Positions 18,742 through 27,293 of a DNA stretch of 64,000 nucleotides are shown here, piece by piece. Below the pieces are notes generated by a model. It was not told the origin of the DNA, made no database searches, and saw only the letters and a program-made list of their open reading frames with translations. Numbering within the stretch: the first letter of the stretch is position 1; each line of letters starts with the position of its first letter. This stretch comes from Sphaerotilus microaerophilus (GTDB taxonomy: Bacteria; Pseudomonadota; Gammaproteobacteria; Burkholderiales; Burkholderiaceae_C): the NCBI RefSeq assembly GCF_023734135.1, contig NZ_AP025730.1:1054001-1118000 (forward strand), read 5' to 3'. Both the position numbers and the translations under genes were made by a program.

Positions 18742-18864
18742 CGGGGCGGGCGAACCGCGTCGCGCAAGCGTCAGTCTCCCCGGGTAGTCCCGGACGCCGG
18801 ACGCCGGGGTCTACGGGATGATCGTTTGCATGCCCCGCCGCCCGCCTTCGATCCCCCTGCCGAC

Positions 18865-20577
18865 GTGACCGAGCCCGCGCCCTCGCATTTCCGTCACTGG
18901 CCGCCCGGCCAGCCCCGGCACCTGACGCTACCGCGCACCCACCTCTTCCACAACGTGGAGGTGTCCGCGGCGCGGTTCCCGGACAAGCCCTGCCTGATCT
19001 TCTACGACAGCGTCCTGACCTACGCCGACCTGCTGGCGCAGACCGAGCGGCTGGCCGGCTGGCTGCAGCGCGAAGGCGGCGTGCGCCCCGGCGACCGGGT
19101 GCTGCTGGACGCGCAGAACTCGCCGCAGTGGGTGCTGGCCTACTACGCCATCCTGCGCGCCGACGCGGTGGTGGTGCCCGTCAACCCGATGAACCGCTGC
19201 GACGAGCTGCGCCACGTCGTGGCCGACGCCGGTGCGCGCATCGCCCTCGTCGCGCAGGACCTGCTGGCCGAGGTGCTGCCGCTGCTGGACGAGGCCGCGG
19301 CCACCGGTGACGGCAGCGAGGGCCTGCAGCGCGTCGTCGCCATCACCTACAGCGACCACCTCACCGCCGCCACCGACCTGGCCGTGCCGCCCTTCGTCGC
19401 CGCGCCGCGCAACCTGCCCCAGCGGCCGGACGTCACCGCCTGGGCCGACGCGATGGCCGCGGGCCACGTGCCGGAACCGTACCACGCCGGGCCGGACGAC
19501 CTGGCGGTGATGCCCTACACCTCCGGCACCACCGGCCAGCCCAAGGGGTGCATGCACACGCACCGCTCGGTGATGAGTACCGCGGTCGGCGGCGTGCACT
19601 GGTTCGGCCGCACGCAGGACTGGGTGGCGCTGTCGGTGCTGCCCTTCTTCCACGTCACCGGCATGTCCGGCGGCATGAACGGGCCGATCTACGCCGGCGG
19701 CACCGTGGTCCTGCTGCCGCGCTGGGACCGCGACGCCGCGGCGCAATGCATCCAGCGCTACCGGGTCATGACCTGGCAGGCCATCTCGACGATGGTGATC
19801 GACTTCGTCAACCACCCGCGCATCGGCGACTACGACCTGTCCAGCCTGGTGGGCATCCGCGGCGGTGGCGCGGCGATGCCGGCGGCCATCTGCGCCAAGC
19901 TCAAGGCGCTGACCGGCCTGGACTTCGTCGAGGGCTACGGCATGAGCGAAACGATGGCCGCCACCCACATCAACCCGCCGCAGCGGCCCAAGCCGCAGTG
20001 CCTGGGCGTGCCGGTCTACGACGTGGACGCCCGCATCATCGACCCGGTCACGCTCACCGAGGTGGCGCCCGGCGAGCCCGGCGAGATCGTCGTGCACGCC
20101 CCGCAGGTGATGACCGGCTACTGGCGCCAGCCGCAGGCCACGGCCGAGGCCTTCCTGGAGATCGACGGCCGGCGCTTCCTGCGCACCGGCGACCTGGCGC
20201 GGGTCGATGAGGACGGCTACTTCTTCATGACCGACCGCCTCAAGCGCATGATCAACGCCAGCGGCTTCAAGGTCTGGCCGGCGGAGGTGGAGGCGCTGCT
20301 GTACCACCACCCGGCCGTCCAGGAGGCCTGCGTGATCGGCGCGCGCGATGCGCGCCGCGGCGAGACGGTCAAGGCGATCGTGGTGCTGAAAGCTGGCGCC
20401 GAGCCGCCCGACGCCGAGGCGCTGATGCACTGGTGCCACGACCACATGGCCGCCTACAAGGTGCCGCGCATCGTCGACTTCGTGACCGCGCTGCCCAAGT
20501 CCGGCAGCGGCAAGGTGATGTGGCGCGAGCTGCAGGAGCAGCAGGCCCGACGCGACGGCGAAGCGGCCGGCGCCTGA
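18865..20577 (+). CDS. Long-chain acyl-CoA ligase (AMP-binding)
   Basis: ANL-superfamily adenylating enzyme of about 570 residues that would activate a carboxylic acid to its CoA thioester. The P-loop YTSGTTGQPKG is at about residue 217; EGYGMSET and RTGDLARVDEDGYFFMTDRLKRMI give the adenylation and hinge motifs; PKSGSGKVMWREL carries the catalytic C-terminal Lys. The start is taken as GTG at 18865; a TTG at 18825 is the main alternative. It lies between an acyl-CoA dehydrogenase and a MaoC hydratase. The substrate is not predictable. Confidence 0.88.
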   Translation: MTEPAPSHFRHWPPGQPRHLTLPRTHLFHNVEVSAARFPDKPCLIFYDSVLTYADLLAQTERLAGWLQREGGVRPGDRVLLDAQNSPQWVLAYYAILRADAVVVPVNPMNRCDELRHVVADAGARIALVAQDLLAEVLPLLDEAAATGDGSEGLQRVVAITYSDHLTAATDLAVPPFVAAPRNLPQRPDVTAWADAMAAGHVPEPYHAGPDDLAVMPYTSGTTGQPKGCMHTHRSVMSTAVGGVHWFGRTQDWVALSVLPFFHVTGMSGGMNGPIYAGGTVVLLPRWDRDAAAQCIQRYRVMTWQAISTMVIDFVNHPRIGDYDLSSLVGIRGGGAAMPAAICAKLKALTGLDFVEGYGMSETMAATHINPPQRPKPQCLGVPVYDVDARIIDPVTLTEVAPGEPGEIVVHAPQVMTGYWRQPQATAEAFLEIDGRRFLRTGDLARVDEDGYFFMTDRLKRMINASGFKVWPAEVEALLYHHPAVQEACVIGARDARRGETVKAIVVLKAGAEPPDAEALMHWCHDHMAAYKVPRIVDFVTALPKSGSGKVMWRELQEQQARRDGEAAGA

Positions 20578-20595
20578 ATTCCTACCGAGGACCTC

Positions 20596-21105
20596 ATGAC
20601 CCACACTTCCAGCAACAACGCCAGCGATAACGCCAGCGACACCGCCAGCGACACCCGCAGCTACACCCTCGCCGAACTGCCCGCCCTGGTCGGCCAGGTG
20701 CTCGGCGCCAGCCCCTGGATTCAGATCGACCAGGCCCGCATCGACGCCTTTGCCCATGCCACCGGCGACCTGCAGTGGATCCATGTCGACCCGGCGCGCG
20801 CCGCGGCCGGGCCGTTTGGCACGACCATCGCGCACGGCTTCCTGACGCTGTCGCTGCTGCCCTGGATGGGAGAGGCCGCCTTTGCGATCAGCGACCAGCG
20901 CATGGGCGTCAACTACGGCCTGAACAAGGTGCGCTTCCCGGCCCCGGTGCCGGTGGGCAGCCGGCTGCAGGGCGAGTTCCGCCTCACCGCCTGCGAGCCG
21001 GTGGACCACGGCGGGCTGCAGCTCACCGCCGAGGTGACGATCCGCCGCGAGGGCTCGGCCAAGCCGGTCTGCGTGGCCGAGTCGGTGTCGCGGCGTTATC
21101 CCTGA
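20596..21105 (+). CDS. MaoC-family (R)-specific enoyl-CoA hydratase-like protein
   Basis: A single hot-dog domain of 169 residues. The catalytic block is IDAFAHATGDLQWIHVDPARAAAGPFGTTIAHGFLTLSLL with Asp and His of the hydratase-2 motif. MGVNYGLNKVRFPAPVPVGSRL completes the fold. This is the NodN/MaoC-like dehydratase type, hydrating or dehydrating an enoyl/hydroxyacyl-CoA. The first ~20 residues are an Asn/Ser/Asp-rich tail with a near-repeated SDNASDTASDT pattern. It is 18 bases after the ligase stop. Confidence 0.9.
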   Translation: MTHTSSNNASDNASDTASDTRSYTLAELPALVGQVLGASPWIQIDQARIDAFAHATGDLQWIHVDPARAAAGPFGTTIAHGFLTLSLLPWMGEAAFAISDQRMGVNYGLNKVRFPAPVPVGSRLQGEFRLTACEPVDHGGLQLTAEVTIRREGSAKPVCVAESVSRRYP

Positions 21106-21149
21106 TCGCACCCTGAGTGCCCCCTGAGCCTGAACCGAGGAGACAGACG

Positions 21150-22136
21150 ATGAACATGTTCACCCGCCGTGGGGCACTGACCGCCCTGGCCGTCACCGCC
21201 GCTACCACCGCCAGCCTCGCGCCGCTGGCCTCCGCCCAGGCGCAGGCCTTCCCGAGCAAGCCGATCACGCTGATCGTGCCCTGGCCGGCCGGCGGCTCCA
21301 CCGACCGCCACCTGCGCGGCCTGGCCGAGATCGCCAGCCGCCACCTGGGCCAGCCCATCGTGGTGGAGAACAAACCCGGCGGCGGCGGCACGCTGGGCCC
21401 GGGCACGATGGCACTGAACGCCCGGCCCGACGGCTACACCATTGCCCAGTACCCGCTGGGCATGCTGCGCATCCCGCACATGCAGAAGACGGCCTGGCAT
21501 CCGCTCAACGACTTCAGCTTCATCATCGGCGTCACCGGCTACACCTTCGGCTTCGTGGTGAAGGCCGATTCGCCCTACAAGAGCTTCAACGACTACATCG
21601 CCGCGGCGCGCCAGCAGCCCGGCAAGATCGACTACGGCTCCACCGGCCAGGGCACCAGCCCGCACCTGCTGATGGAGGAGCTCGCCGACGCCGCCAAGGT
21701 CGAGCTCAACCACGTGCCCTACAAGGGCAACGCCGACCTGATGCAGGCGGTGCTCGGCGGCCACGTGATGGCCGGCAGCGACGCCACCGGCTGGGACAAG
21801 CTGGTCGACGCCGGCCAGATGCGCGTGCTGCTGACCTTCGGTGAACAGCGCACCCAGCGCTGGCCCAACGTGCCGACCGCCAAGGACCTGGGCTACAACG
21901 TGGTCTCCACCTCGCCCTACGGGCTGGTGGGCCCCAAGGGCATGGACCCGGCGGTGGTCCGCAGCCTGCACGATGCCTTCAAGAAGGCGATGGACGACCC
22001 CAAGCACCTGGAGCTGCTCGGCCAACTCAACCAGGCGCCCTGGTACAAGAGCCCGGAAGACTACCGTGCCTGGGCGCAGGCCACCTTTGCCAAGGACCGT
22101 GCGCTGATCGAGCGCCTGGGGCTGGCCGCCAAGTGA
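21150..22136 (+). CDS. Bug-family tripartite tricarboxylate transporter receptor
   Basis: Periplasmic solute-binding protein of 328 residues. The signal peptide (MFTRRGALTALAVTAATTAS) includes an Arg pair and may use the Tat or Sec route. Mature domains start FPSKPITLIVPWPAGGSTDRHLRGLAE, the Bug fold entry, with NKPGGGGTLGPGTMALNARPDGYTI, YGSTGQGTSPHLLMEEL and NHVPYKGNADLMQAVLGGHV. The family binds carboxylates and feeds TctAB-type permeases, not seen nearby. Its place between two acyl-CoA ligase genes suggests that it captures or senses the carboxylate substrate of the pathway. The stop overlaps the next start. Confidence 0.92.
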   Translation: MNMFTRRGALTALAVTAATTASLAPLASAQAQAFPSKPITLIVPWPAGGSTDRHLRGLAEIASRHLGQPIVVENKPGGGGTLGPGTMALNARPDGYTIAQYPLGMLRIPHMQKTAWHPLNDFSFIIGVTGYTFGFVVKADSPYKSFNDYIAAARQQPGKIDYGSTGQGTSPHLLMEELADAAKVELNHVPYKGNADLMQAVLGGHVMAGSDATGWDKLVDAGQMRVLLTFGEQRTQRWPNVPTAKDLGYNVVSTSPYGLVGPKGMDPAVVRSLHDAFKKAMDDPKHLELLGQLNQAPWYKSPEDYRAWAQATFAKDRALIERLGLAAK

Positions 22137-23707
22137 GCGTCGGTGCCACTGCCGGCGATCCGGACTTCCGCCCGATCGGCGCGCTGATCGCTGACCACGC
22201 GCGCGCCCACGCCCGCGCCCGGCCGGATCAGCCGGCGCTGGTGATGGGCGATGAGCGCCTGAGCTGGGCGGCGCTGGATGCGCTGATGGACCGTGTCGCC
22301 GCCTCGTTGCAGCGCGACGGCCTGCGCCCCGGTGACGCCCTCGTGCTGGCCGGCGGCATGTCGCCGCGGCTGATGGCCGTCTTCCTCGGCGCGCTGCGCG
22401 CCGGCGTGGTGGTGGCGCCGCTGGCCTGCTCGGTGACGCCGGCGGTGTTCGCAGCGATGCGGCGGGACGCCGACCCGAAGCGCCTCTTCGTCGACGCCCA
22501 GGCCGAGCCGTTGCTGGCTGCGGAGGACCAGGCTGCCTGCATCGCGCTGGACGGCGAGGCGCCCGGCACGCCCTTCGAGCGCTGGCTGCTGCCCGAGGGC
22601 GCCCGGCCGACGCCGGTGGCGATCCGTCCCGAGGACCCCTTCAACATCATCTACAGCTCCGGCACCACCGGCACGCCCAAGGGCATCGTGCAGCCGCACG
22701 GCATGCGCTGGCTGCACATCCAGCGCGGCGCCAGGTACGGCTACGGGCCGGACACGGTGACGCTGCTGTCCACGCCGCTGTACTCCAACACCACGCTGGT
22801 GGTGGCCTTCCCGACGCTGGCCTTCGGCGGCACGGTGAACCTGCAGCCCAAGTTCGACGCCGGCGCCTGGCTGGCGATCGCCGAGCGCGAACGCGTCACC
22901 CACGCCATGCTGGTGCCGGTGCCGGTGCAGGTCCGCCGGCTGCTGGGCCACCCGGATTTCGACCGCCGCGACCTCTCGGCCTTCCAGGTCAAGTTCTGCA
23001 CCAGCGCGCCCTTCGCCGCCGAGGTCAAGGCCGAGGTGCTGCGCCGCTGGCCCGGCGGCCTGGTCGAGTTCTACGGCATGACCGAGGGCGGCGGCACCTG
23101 CATCCTGGACGCCCACCTGCATCCGGACAAGCTGCACACCGTCGGCCGCCCGGCCGAGGGCCACGACATCCGCCTGATCGACGAGGCCGGCGTGGAGCTG
23201 CCGCCCGAGCGCTGTCTGACGGAAGGTGGTGAGGTGGTGGGCCGCTCCGGCGCGATGATGGCCGGCTACCACGGCCGCCCCGAGCTCACCCGCGAGGCCG
23301 AGTGGTTCTCGCCCGAGGGCCTGCGCTTCATCCGCACCGGCGACATCGGCCGCTTCGACGCTGACGGGTTCCTCACCCTCTTCGACCGCCGCAAGGACAT
23401 GATCATCTCCGGCGGCTTCAACCTCTACCCCAGCGACCTGGAGGCCGAGCTGCGCCGCCACCCCGCGGTGGTCGAGGCCGCGGTGGTGGGCGTGCCCAGC
23501 GCCGAGTGGGGCGAGACGCCGGTGGCCTTCGTCGAACGCCGTGCGGGCGATCCGACCACCGGGGCGGAGCTGCGCGACTGGCTCAACGCGCGCGTCGGCA
23601 AAACCCAGCGGCTGAGCGAGCTGCGCTTCGTTGACGAGTTGCCCCGCAGTGCCATCGGCAAGCTGCTCAAGCGCGAGCTGCGTGAGCGCTGGACTGGGCA
23701 GAGCTGA
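22133..23707 (+). CDS. Second acyl-CoA ligase (AMP-binding)
   Basis: ANL-superfamily ligase of 524 residues, distinct from the one at 18865. The P-loop YSSGTTGTPKG is at about residue 175; EFYGMTEGGG and RTGDIGRFDADGFLTLFDRRKDMIISGGFNLYPSDLE mark the adenylation and hinge regions; LPRSAIGKLLKREL carries the catalytic Lys. GTG at 22133 overlaps the receptor stop (GTGA), which fixes the start. Two ligases in one operon suggest either two substrates or a side-chain/ring order of activation. Confidence 0.9.
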   Translation: MSVGATAGDPDFRPIGALIADHARAHARARPDQPALVMGDERLSWAALDALMDRVAASLQRDGLRPGDALVLAGGMSPRLMAVFLGALRAGVVVAPLACSVTPAVFAAMRRDADPKRLFVDAQAEPLLAAEDQAACIALDGEAPGTPFERWLLPEGARPTPVAIRPEDPFNIIYSSGTTGTPKGIVQPHGMRWLHIQRGARYGYGPDTVTLLSTPLYSNTTLVVAFPTLAFGGTVNLQPKFDAGAWLAIAERERVTHAMLVPVPVQVRRLLGHPDFDRRDLSAFQVKFCTSAPFAAEVKAEVLRRWPGGLVEFYGMTEGGGTCILDAHLHPDKLHTVGRPAEGHDIRLIDEAGVELPPERCLTEGGEVVGRSGAMMAGYHGRPELTREAEWFSPEGLRFIRTGDIGRFDADGFLTLFDRRKDMIISGGFNLYPSDLEAELRRHPAVVEAAVVGVPSAEWGETPVAFVERRAGDPTTGAELRDWLNARVGKTQRLSELRFVDELPRSAIGKLLKRELRERWTGQS

Positions 23708-23717
23708 GCAGCGCGGG

Positions 23718-24983
23718 TCAACCCGCCAGGTCGAGCTCCAGCGCCAGCAGCTCGCCGATGGTCTGGCGGCGGCGGATCAGGCGGTCGTGGTCGCCGTCCA
23801 CCAGCACCTCGGGGATCAGCGGGCGGCTGTTGTAGTTGCTGGACATGCTCGCGCCGTAGGCCCCGGCGTCGTGGAACACCAGCAGGTCGCCCACCTCGGC
23901 CTGCGGCAATTGACGCGACAGCACCACGCCGCCTTCACCCTGGGTGAACACGTCGCCCGACTCGCACAGCGGGCCGGCCACCACGGTGGGCCGCATCGGG
24001 CGGGCGCTGTCGTCGTGCGGCAGCAGGCTGATGCCGTGGTGCGCGCCGTACATGCTCGGGCGCATCAGGTCGTTGAAGCCCGCGTCCACCAGCGCGAAGT
24101 GGTTGGCGCCCACGTCCTTGGTGGCGCGCACCTCGGCCACCAGCAGGCCGGATTCGGCCACCAGGTAGCGCCCCGGCTCCAGCTCCAGGTGGATGGCGTG
24201 GCCGCGTGCGGCGGCGATCTCCCGGCGCGCCGCGTCCCACAGCCCGTGGTAGTGCGCGGTGTCGATGCGCGCGTCGCCCACCCGGTAGGGGATCGACAGC
24301 CCGCCGCCGGCGGAGATGGCCTCGATCGGCAGGTCCACCCGCGCGGCCAGCGCCACCATCGCCTGGCAGACCTGCTGCAGGTGGCCGTAGTCCACGCCCG
24401 AGCCGATGTGCATGTGCAGGCCCACCAGCGTCAGGCCGGTGCTGCGGATCACGTCCAGCGCGGCGGGCAGGTCGGCATGCCAGATGCCGTGCTTGCTGTG
24501 CTCGCCGCCGGTGTTGGTCTTGTTGCTGTGACCGTGGCCGAAACCCGGGTTGATGCGCAGCCACACCCGGTGGCCCGGGTTCACCTGGCCGAGTTGGCGC
24601 AACATGTCGATCGAGCCGGCGTTGACCGGAATCGCCTGCTCCACCACCTTGGCCAGCGTGGCGGCGTCCAACAGGTCGGCGGTGAAGACGATCTCCGAGG
24701 CCACACCGGCTGGGCTGCCGCCACGGAATCCGGCCGCCAGCGCCCGCTCGATCTCGCCCAGCGAGACGGCATCCACCACCACGCCCTGCTCGCGCATCAG
24801 CCGCAGCAGGTGGATGTTGGAGTTGGCCTTCTGCGCGAAGCGCACCGTGTCGAAAGCCTTCAGCGCGGCGATGCGGCTGCGGATCGTCGCGGCGTCATAG
24901 ACCCACAGCGGCGTGCCGTGCTGCCGGGCGAGGGCGCGCAGGCGGTCGGTGGCGATGGGCAGGGGCTTCGGGGTGTGCGGCAT
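23718..24983 (-). CDS. lysA: Diaminopimelate decarboxylase
   Basis: PLP enzyme of fold type III making L-lysine from meso-diaminopimelate. The PLP Lys is in FAQKANSN; LHMHIGSGVDYGHLQQ and ISAGGGLSIPY bind phosphate; ELEPGRYLVAESG, CESGDVF with the catalytic Cys, and AGAYGASMSSNYNSRPLIPEVLVDG complete the family pattern. The length of 421 is normal. It is divergent from a LysR-type regulator with about 105 bases between, the classical lysA/lysR arrangement, so DAP-responsive activation is likely. The converging neighbour is the acyl-CoA ligase gene. Confidence 0.93.
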   Translation of the reverse strand: MPHTPKPLPIATDRLRALARQHGTPLWVYDAATIRSRIAALKAFDTVRFAQKANSNIHLLRLMREQGVVVDAVSLGEIERALAAGFRGGSPAGVASEIVFTADLLDAATLAKVVEQAIPVNAGSIDMLRQLGQVNPGHRVWLRINPGFGHGHSNKTNTGGEHSKHGIWHADLPAALDVIRSTGLTLVGLHMHIGSGVDYGHLQQVCQAMVALAARVDLPIEAISAGGGLSIPYRVGDARIDTAHYHGLWDAARREIAAARGHAIHLELEPGRYLVAESGLLVAEVRATKDVGANHFALVDAGFNDLMRPSMYGAHHGISLLPHDDSARPMRPTVVAGPLCESGDVFTQGEGGVVLSRQLPQAEVGDLLVFHDAGAYGASMSSNYNSRPLIPEVLVDGDHDRLIRRRQTIGELLALELDLAG

Positions 24984-25089
24984 GGCTTGGACTTCGTGAA
25001 TCGTCGAATGGCCCGATGCTGCCGCAGCCGGGTCATTTGATCCAGTTCCAGTTCTTATGCCATCGATTCATTCTTGATATGCTGGCCGC
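24984..25089. promoter_or_regulatory. Divergent lysA/lysR promoter region
   Basis: The 106-base gap separates the two start codons. It is AT-rich next to the regulator start (TTCTTATGCCATCGATTC, TTGATATG), unlike the coding DNA, as expected for overlapping promoters and a LysR-type binding site. I could not fix a single T-N11-A operator. Confidence 0.5.
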
Positions 25090-26010
25090 GTGAGGCTCAC
25101 CCACCGCCAGATCGAAGTTTTCCGCACCCTGATGCTGACCGGCCACGCCACCCGCGCGGCCGAGCGGCTGCATACCTCGCAGCCCACCGTCAGCCGCGAG
25201 CTGGCGCGGCTGGAGCAGGTGCTGGGCATGGCGCTGTTCGACCGCGTCGCCGGCCGTCTGCGCCCCACCGCCCGGGCGCTGGCGCTGCAGGAGGAGGTGG
25301 AGCGCTCCTTCGTCGGGCTGGAGCGCATCGCCGCCACCGCCGCCTCGCTGCGCGACTTCGCCGAAGGCCGCCTGGCGCTGGCCTGCCTGCCGGCGCTGTC
25401 GCATGCCCTGTTGCCAGATGCGGTGCGCCGCTTCGTCGCCGCGCACCCGCGCGCCGGGGTGTGCATCCGCGCGCAGGAGTCGCCCCTGCTGGAGCGCGAA
25501 CTGAGCGAGCAGCGCCACGACCTGGGCCTGACCGAACGCCGCCAGGCCCCACCCGCCACCCGCAGCCGCCTGCTGCTGGAGGCCGACGAGGTGGGGGTGC
25601 TGCCCGCCGGCCACCCGCTGCTGGTGCGCCCCCGCCTGACCCCGCAGGACTTCGCCGCCCAGCCCTTCATCAGCTTCGCCCCGGCCGACCCCTACCGCCA
25701 GATCGTCGACGCCCTGTTTGCCGAAGCCGGCGTGACCCGCCAACTCGCTCTCGAAGCCGACAGCGCTGCCGCCTGCTGCGCCCTCGTCCGCCAGGGCCTG
25801 GGCGTGGCCATCGTCAACCCGCTGACGGCCCTCGAATGGTCCGGCGCCGGCCTGCAGCTGCGCCCCCTGACGATGCGCGTGCCCTTCAGCGTTGCGCTGG
25901 TCGAGCCGACGCTGCGCGTGGAGCATCCGCTGCGGGCGGCCTTTGTGGCGGCGCTGGAGGAGGAGGCGGGGGAGTTGCGGGAGCGGCTGGGGTCGGCGGT
26001 CGGGGCTTGA
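25090..26010 (+). CDS. lysR: LysR-type regulator of lysA
   Basis: LTTR of 306 residues. The N-terminal winged HTH reads LTHRQIEVFRTLMLTGHATRAAERLHTSQPTVSRELARLE. The effector domain follows from about residue 95. Opening with TxRQIEVF and lying divergent to lysA are typical of the LysR group itself. GTG at 25090 is the only start that gives the full HTH. Symbol assigned from context; a different LTTR is possible. Confidence 0.8.
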   Translation: MRLTHRQIEVFRTLMLTGHATRAAERLHTSQPTVSRELARLEQVLGMALFDRVAGRLRPTARALALQEEVERSFVGLERIAATAASLRDFAEGRLALACLPALSHALLPDAVRRFVAAHPRAGVCIRAQESPLLERELSEQRHDLGLTERRQAPPATRSRLLLEADEVGVLPAGHPLLVRPRLTPQDFAAQPFISFAPADPYRQIVDALFAEAGVTRQLALEADSAAACCALVRQGLGVAIVNPLTALEWSGAGLQLRPLTMRVPFSVALVEPTLRVEHPLRAAFVAALEEEAGELRERLGSAVGA

Positions 26011-26087
26011 TGTCGTTCCGAAGGATCCCGAGGAACCGGGGTCAGCAAGCTGATCGGTGACGTGGAAATGGGGTAGTCATTGAATTA

Positions 26088-26117
26088 TTGGGGTAATTTA
26101 GCGCATGGATACCCCAA
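26088..26117. promoter_or_regulatory. Inverted-repeat operator candidate upstream of the defence operon
   Basis: TTGGGGTA (26088-26095) and TACCCCAA (26110-26117) are perfect 8-base inverted repeats. GGGGTA also occurs at 26070-26075, and GCCCCCAATT follows at 26131-26140, so the motif appears about four times in 75 bases before the Fic start. The Fic protein has a C-terminal winged helix that could bind here. Confidence 0.45.
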
Positions 26118-26162
26118 TCGACAGTAGTATGCCCCCAATTGTTCCCGTACGGATGCTGCTGT

Positions 26163-27293
26163 ATGCAATCACTCTCGCCAGACTACCTCGCCAAGCTGCG
26201 CTTCGACACACAGCAGTTGGCGACGCTGCGCGCTCTGGGTGAATACAGGGGTAAGCAGCTGCTCTTCGTGGCGCAGTCGCCCGAGGTCTTGAGCGATCTG
26301 CGGCAGGTGGCCGTTGTCGAGTCCACCGAGTCGTCGAACCGCTTGGAGGGGGTGGTCGTTGCTGCGCATCGGCTCAAGTCATTGGTGCTCAAGAACGCCA
26401 ACCCGCAAAGCCGTTCCGAGCAGGAAGTGGCGGGCTATCGCGATGCCCTGGGGCTGATCCACGAAAGCGGCGAGCAGATGCCGTTCTCGGAGGGCACTGT
26501 CCTGCAGCTCCACGGCATGTTGTACCGCTACATGCCGCAACCGGGCGGGCACTGGAAGGCCACGAACAACGACATCGTCGAGCGTCACCCCGATGGCAGC
26601 ACGCGCATCCGCTTTCGTCCAGTCGCTGCGCATCTCACGCCCATCGCGATGGCGGACCTGATCGCGCGGTACCGCTCGGCGCTGGATCAGCACCTGGCAG
26701 ACCCCTTGGTGCTGGTGCCGCTCGCCATCCTCGACTTCCTGTGCATCCATCCATTCCCGGATGGCAACGGCCGCATGGCACGACTGCTGACCCTGCAGTT
26801 GCTCTATCACTTCGGCTATGCAGTGGGCCGCTTCATCAGCCTGGAGCGCATCTTCGAGGAGTCGAAAGAGAGCTACTACGAAACGTTGGAGGCCAGCTCC
26901 CAGGGCTGGCACGAGGCGGGTCATAACATTGCCCCGTGGCTCGACTACTTCTGGGGGGCTCTACTGCGTGCCTACAAGGAGTTCGAAGAGCGCGTGGGCA
27001 CCATTGAGCGCGGGCGGGGCGCCAAAGGCGACCGTGTCCGCTCAGAGGTTCTCAAGCGCCAACTTCCCTTCTCCATCTCGGAGATCGAGGAAGCCTGCCC
27101 TGGCATCAGCCGCGACATGGTGCGGGTGATCTTGCGTGCGATGAAGGCCGAGGGATTGATCGCCCCCAATGGCAAGGGGCGTGCCGCCAAGTGGATCAAG
27201 TTGGCACCAAGCTCTCAAAGCCTGGGTCTGAACAGCGATCCATGGATCGTCGAAACCAAGCAGAGGGAGGGAGCGAAAAATGACAAAAACTGA
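26163..27293 (+). CDS. Fic/DOC family protein with C-terminal winged helix
   Basis: Predicted AMP/NMP transferase of about 376 residues. The catalytic motif HPFPDGNGRMAR is complete (His and Glu/Asp-Gly-Asn-Gly-Arg). An N-terminal inhibitory motif of class II Fic proteins, SSNRLEG, matches S/T-x3-E-G, so the enzyme is self-inhibited. A Fic_N domain precedes it. The last third has a winged-helix-like segment (FSISEIEEACPGISRDMVRVILRAMKAEGLI), so it may bind DNA. The ATG at 26163 is chosen; a TTG at 26139 would add eight Cys-rich residues. It overlaps hsdR by 14 bases, which makes it the first gene of the restriction operon. Confidence 0.88.
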   Translation: MQSLSPDYLAKLRFDTQQLATLRALGEYRGKQLLFVAQSPEVLSDLRQVAVVESTESSNRLEGVVVAAHRLKSLVLKNANPQSRSEQEVAGYRDALGLIHESGEQMPFSEGTVLQLHGMLYRYMPQPGGHWKATNNDIVERHPDGSTRIRFRPVAAHLTPIAMADLIARYRSALDQHLADPLVLVPLAILDFLCIHPFPDGNGRMARLLTLQLLYHFGYAVGRFISLERIFEESKESYYETLEASSQGWHEAGHNIAPWLDYFWGALLRAYKEFEERVGTIERGRGAKGDRVRSEVLKRQLPFSISEIEEACPGISRDMVRVILRAMKAEGLIAPNGKGRAAKWIKLAPSSQSLGLNSDPWIVETKQREGAKNDKN

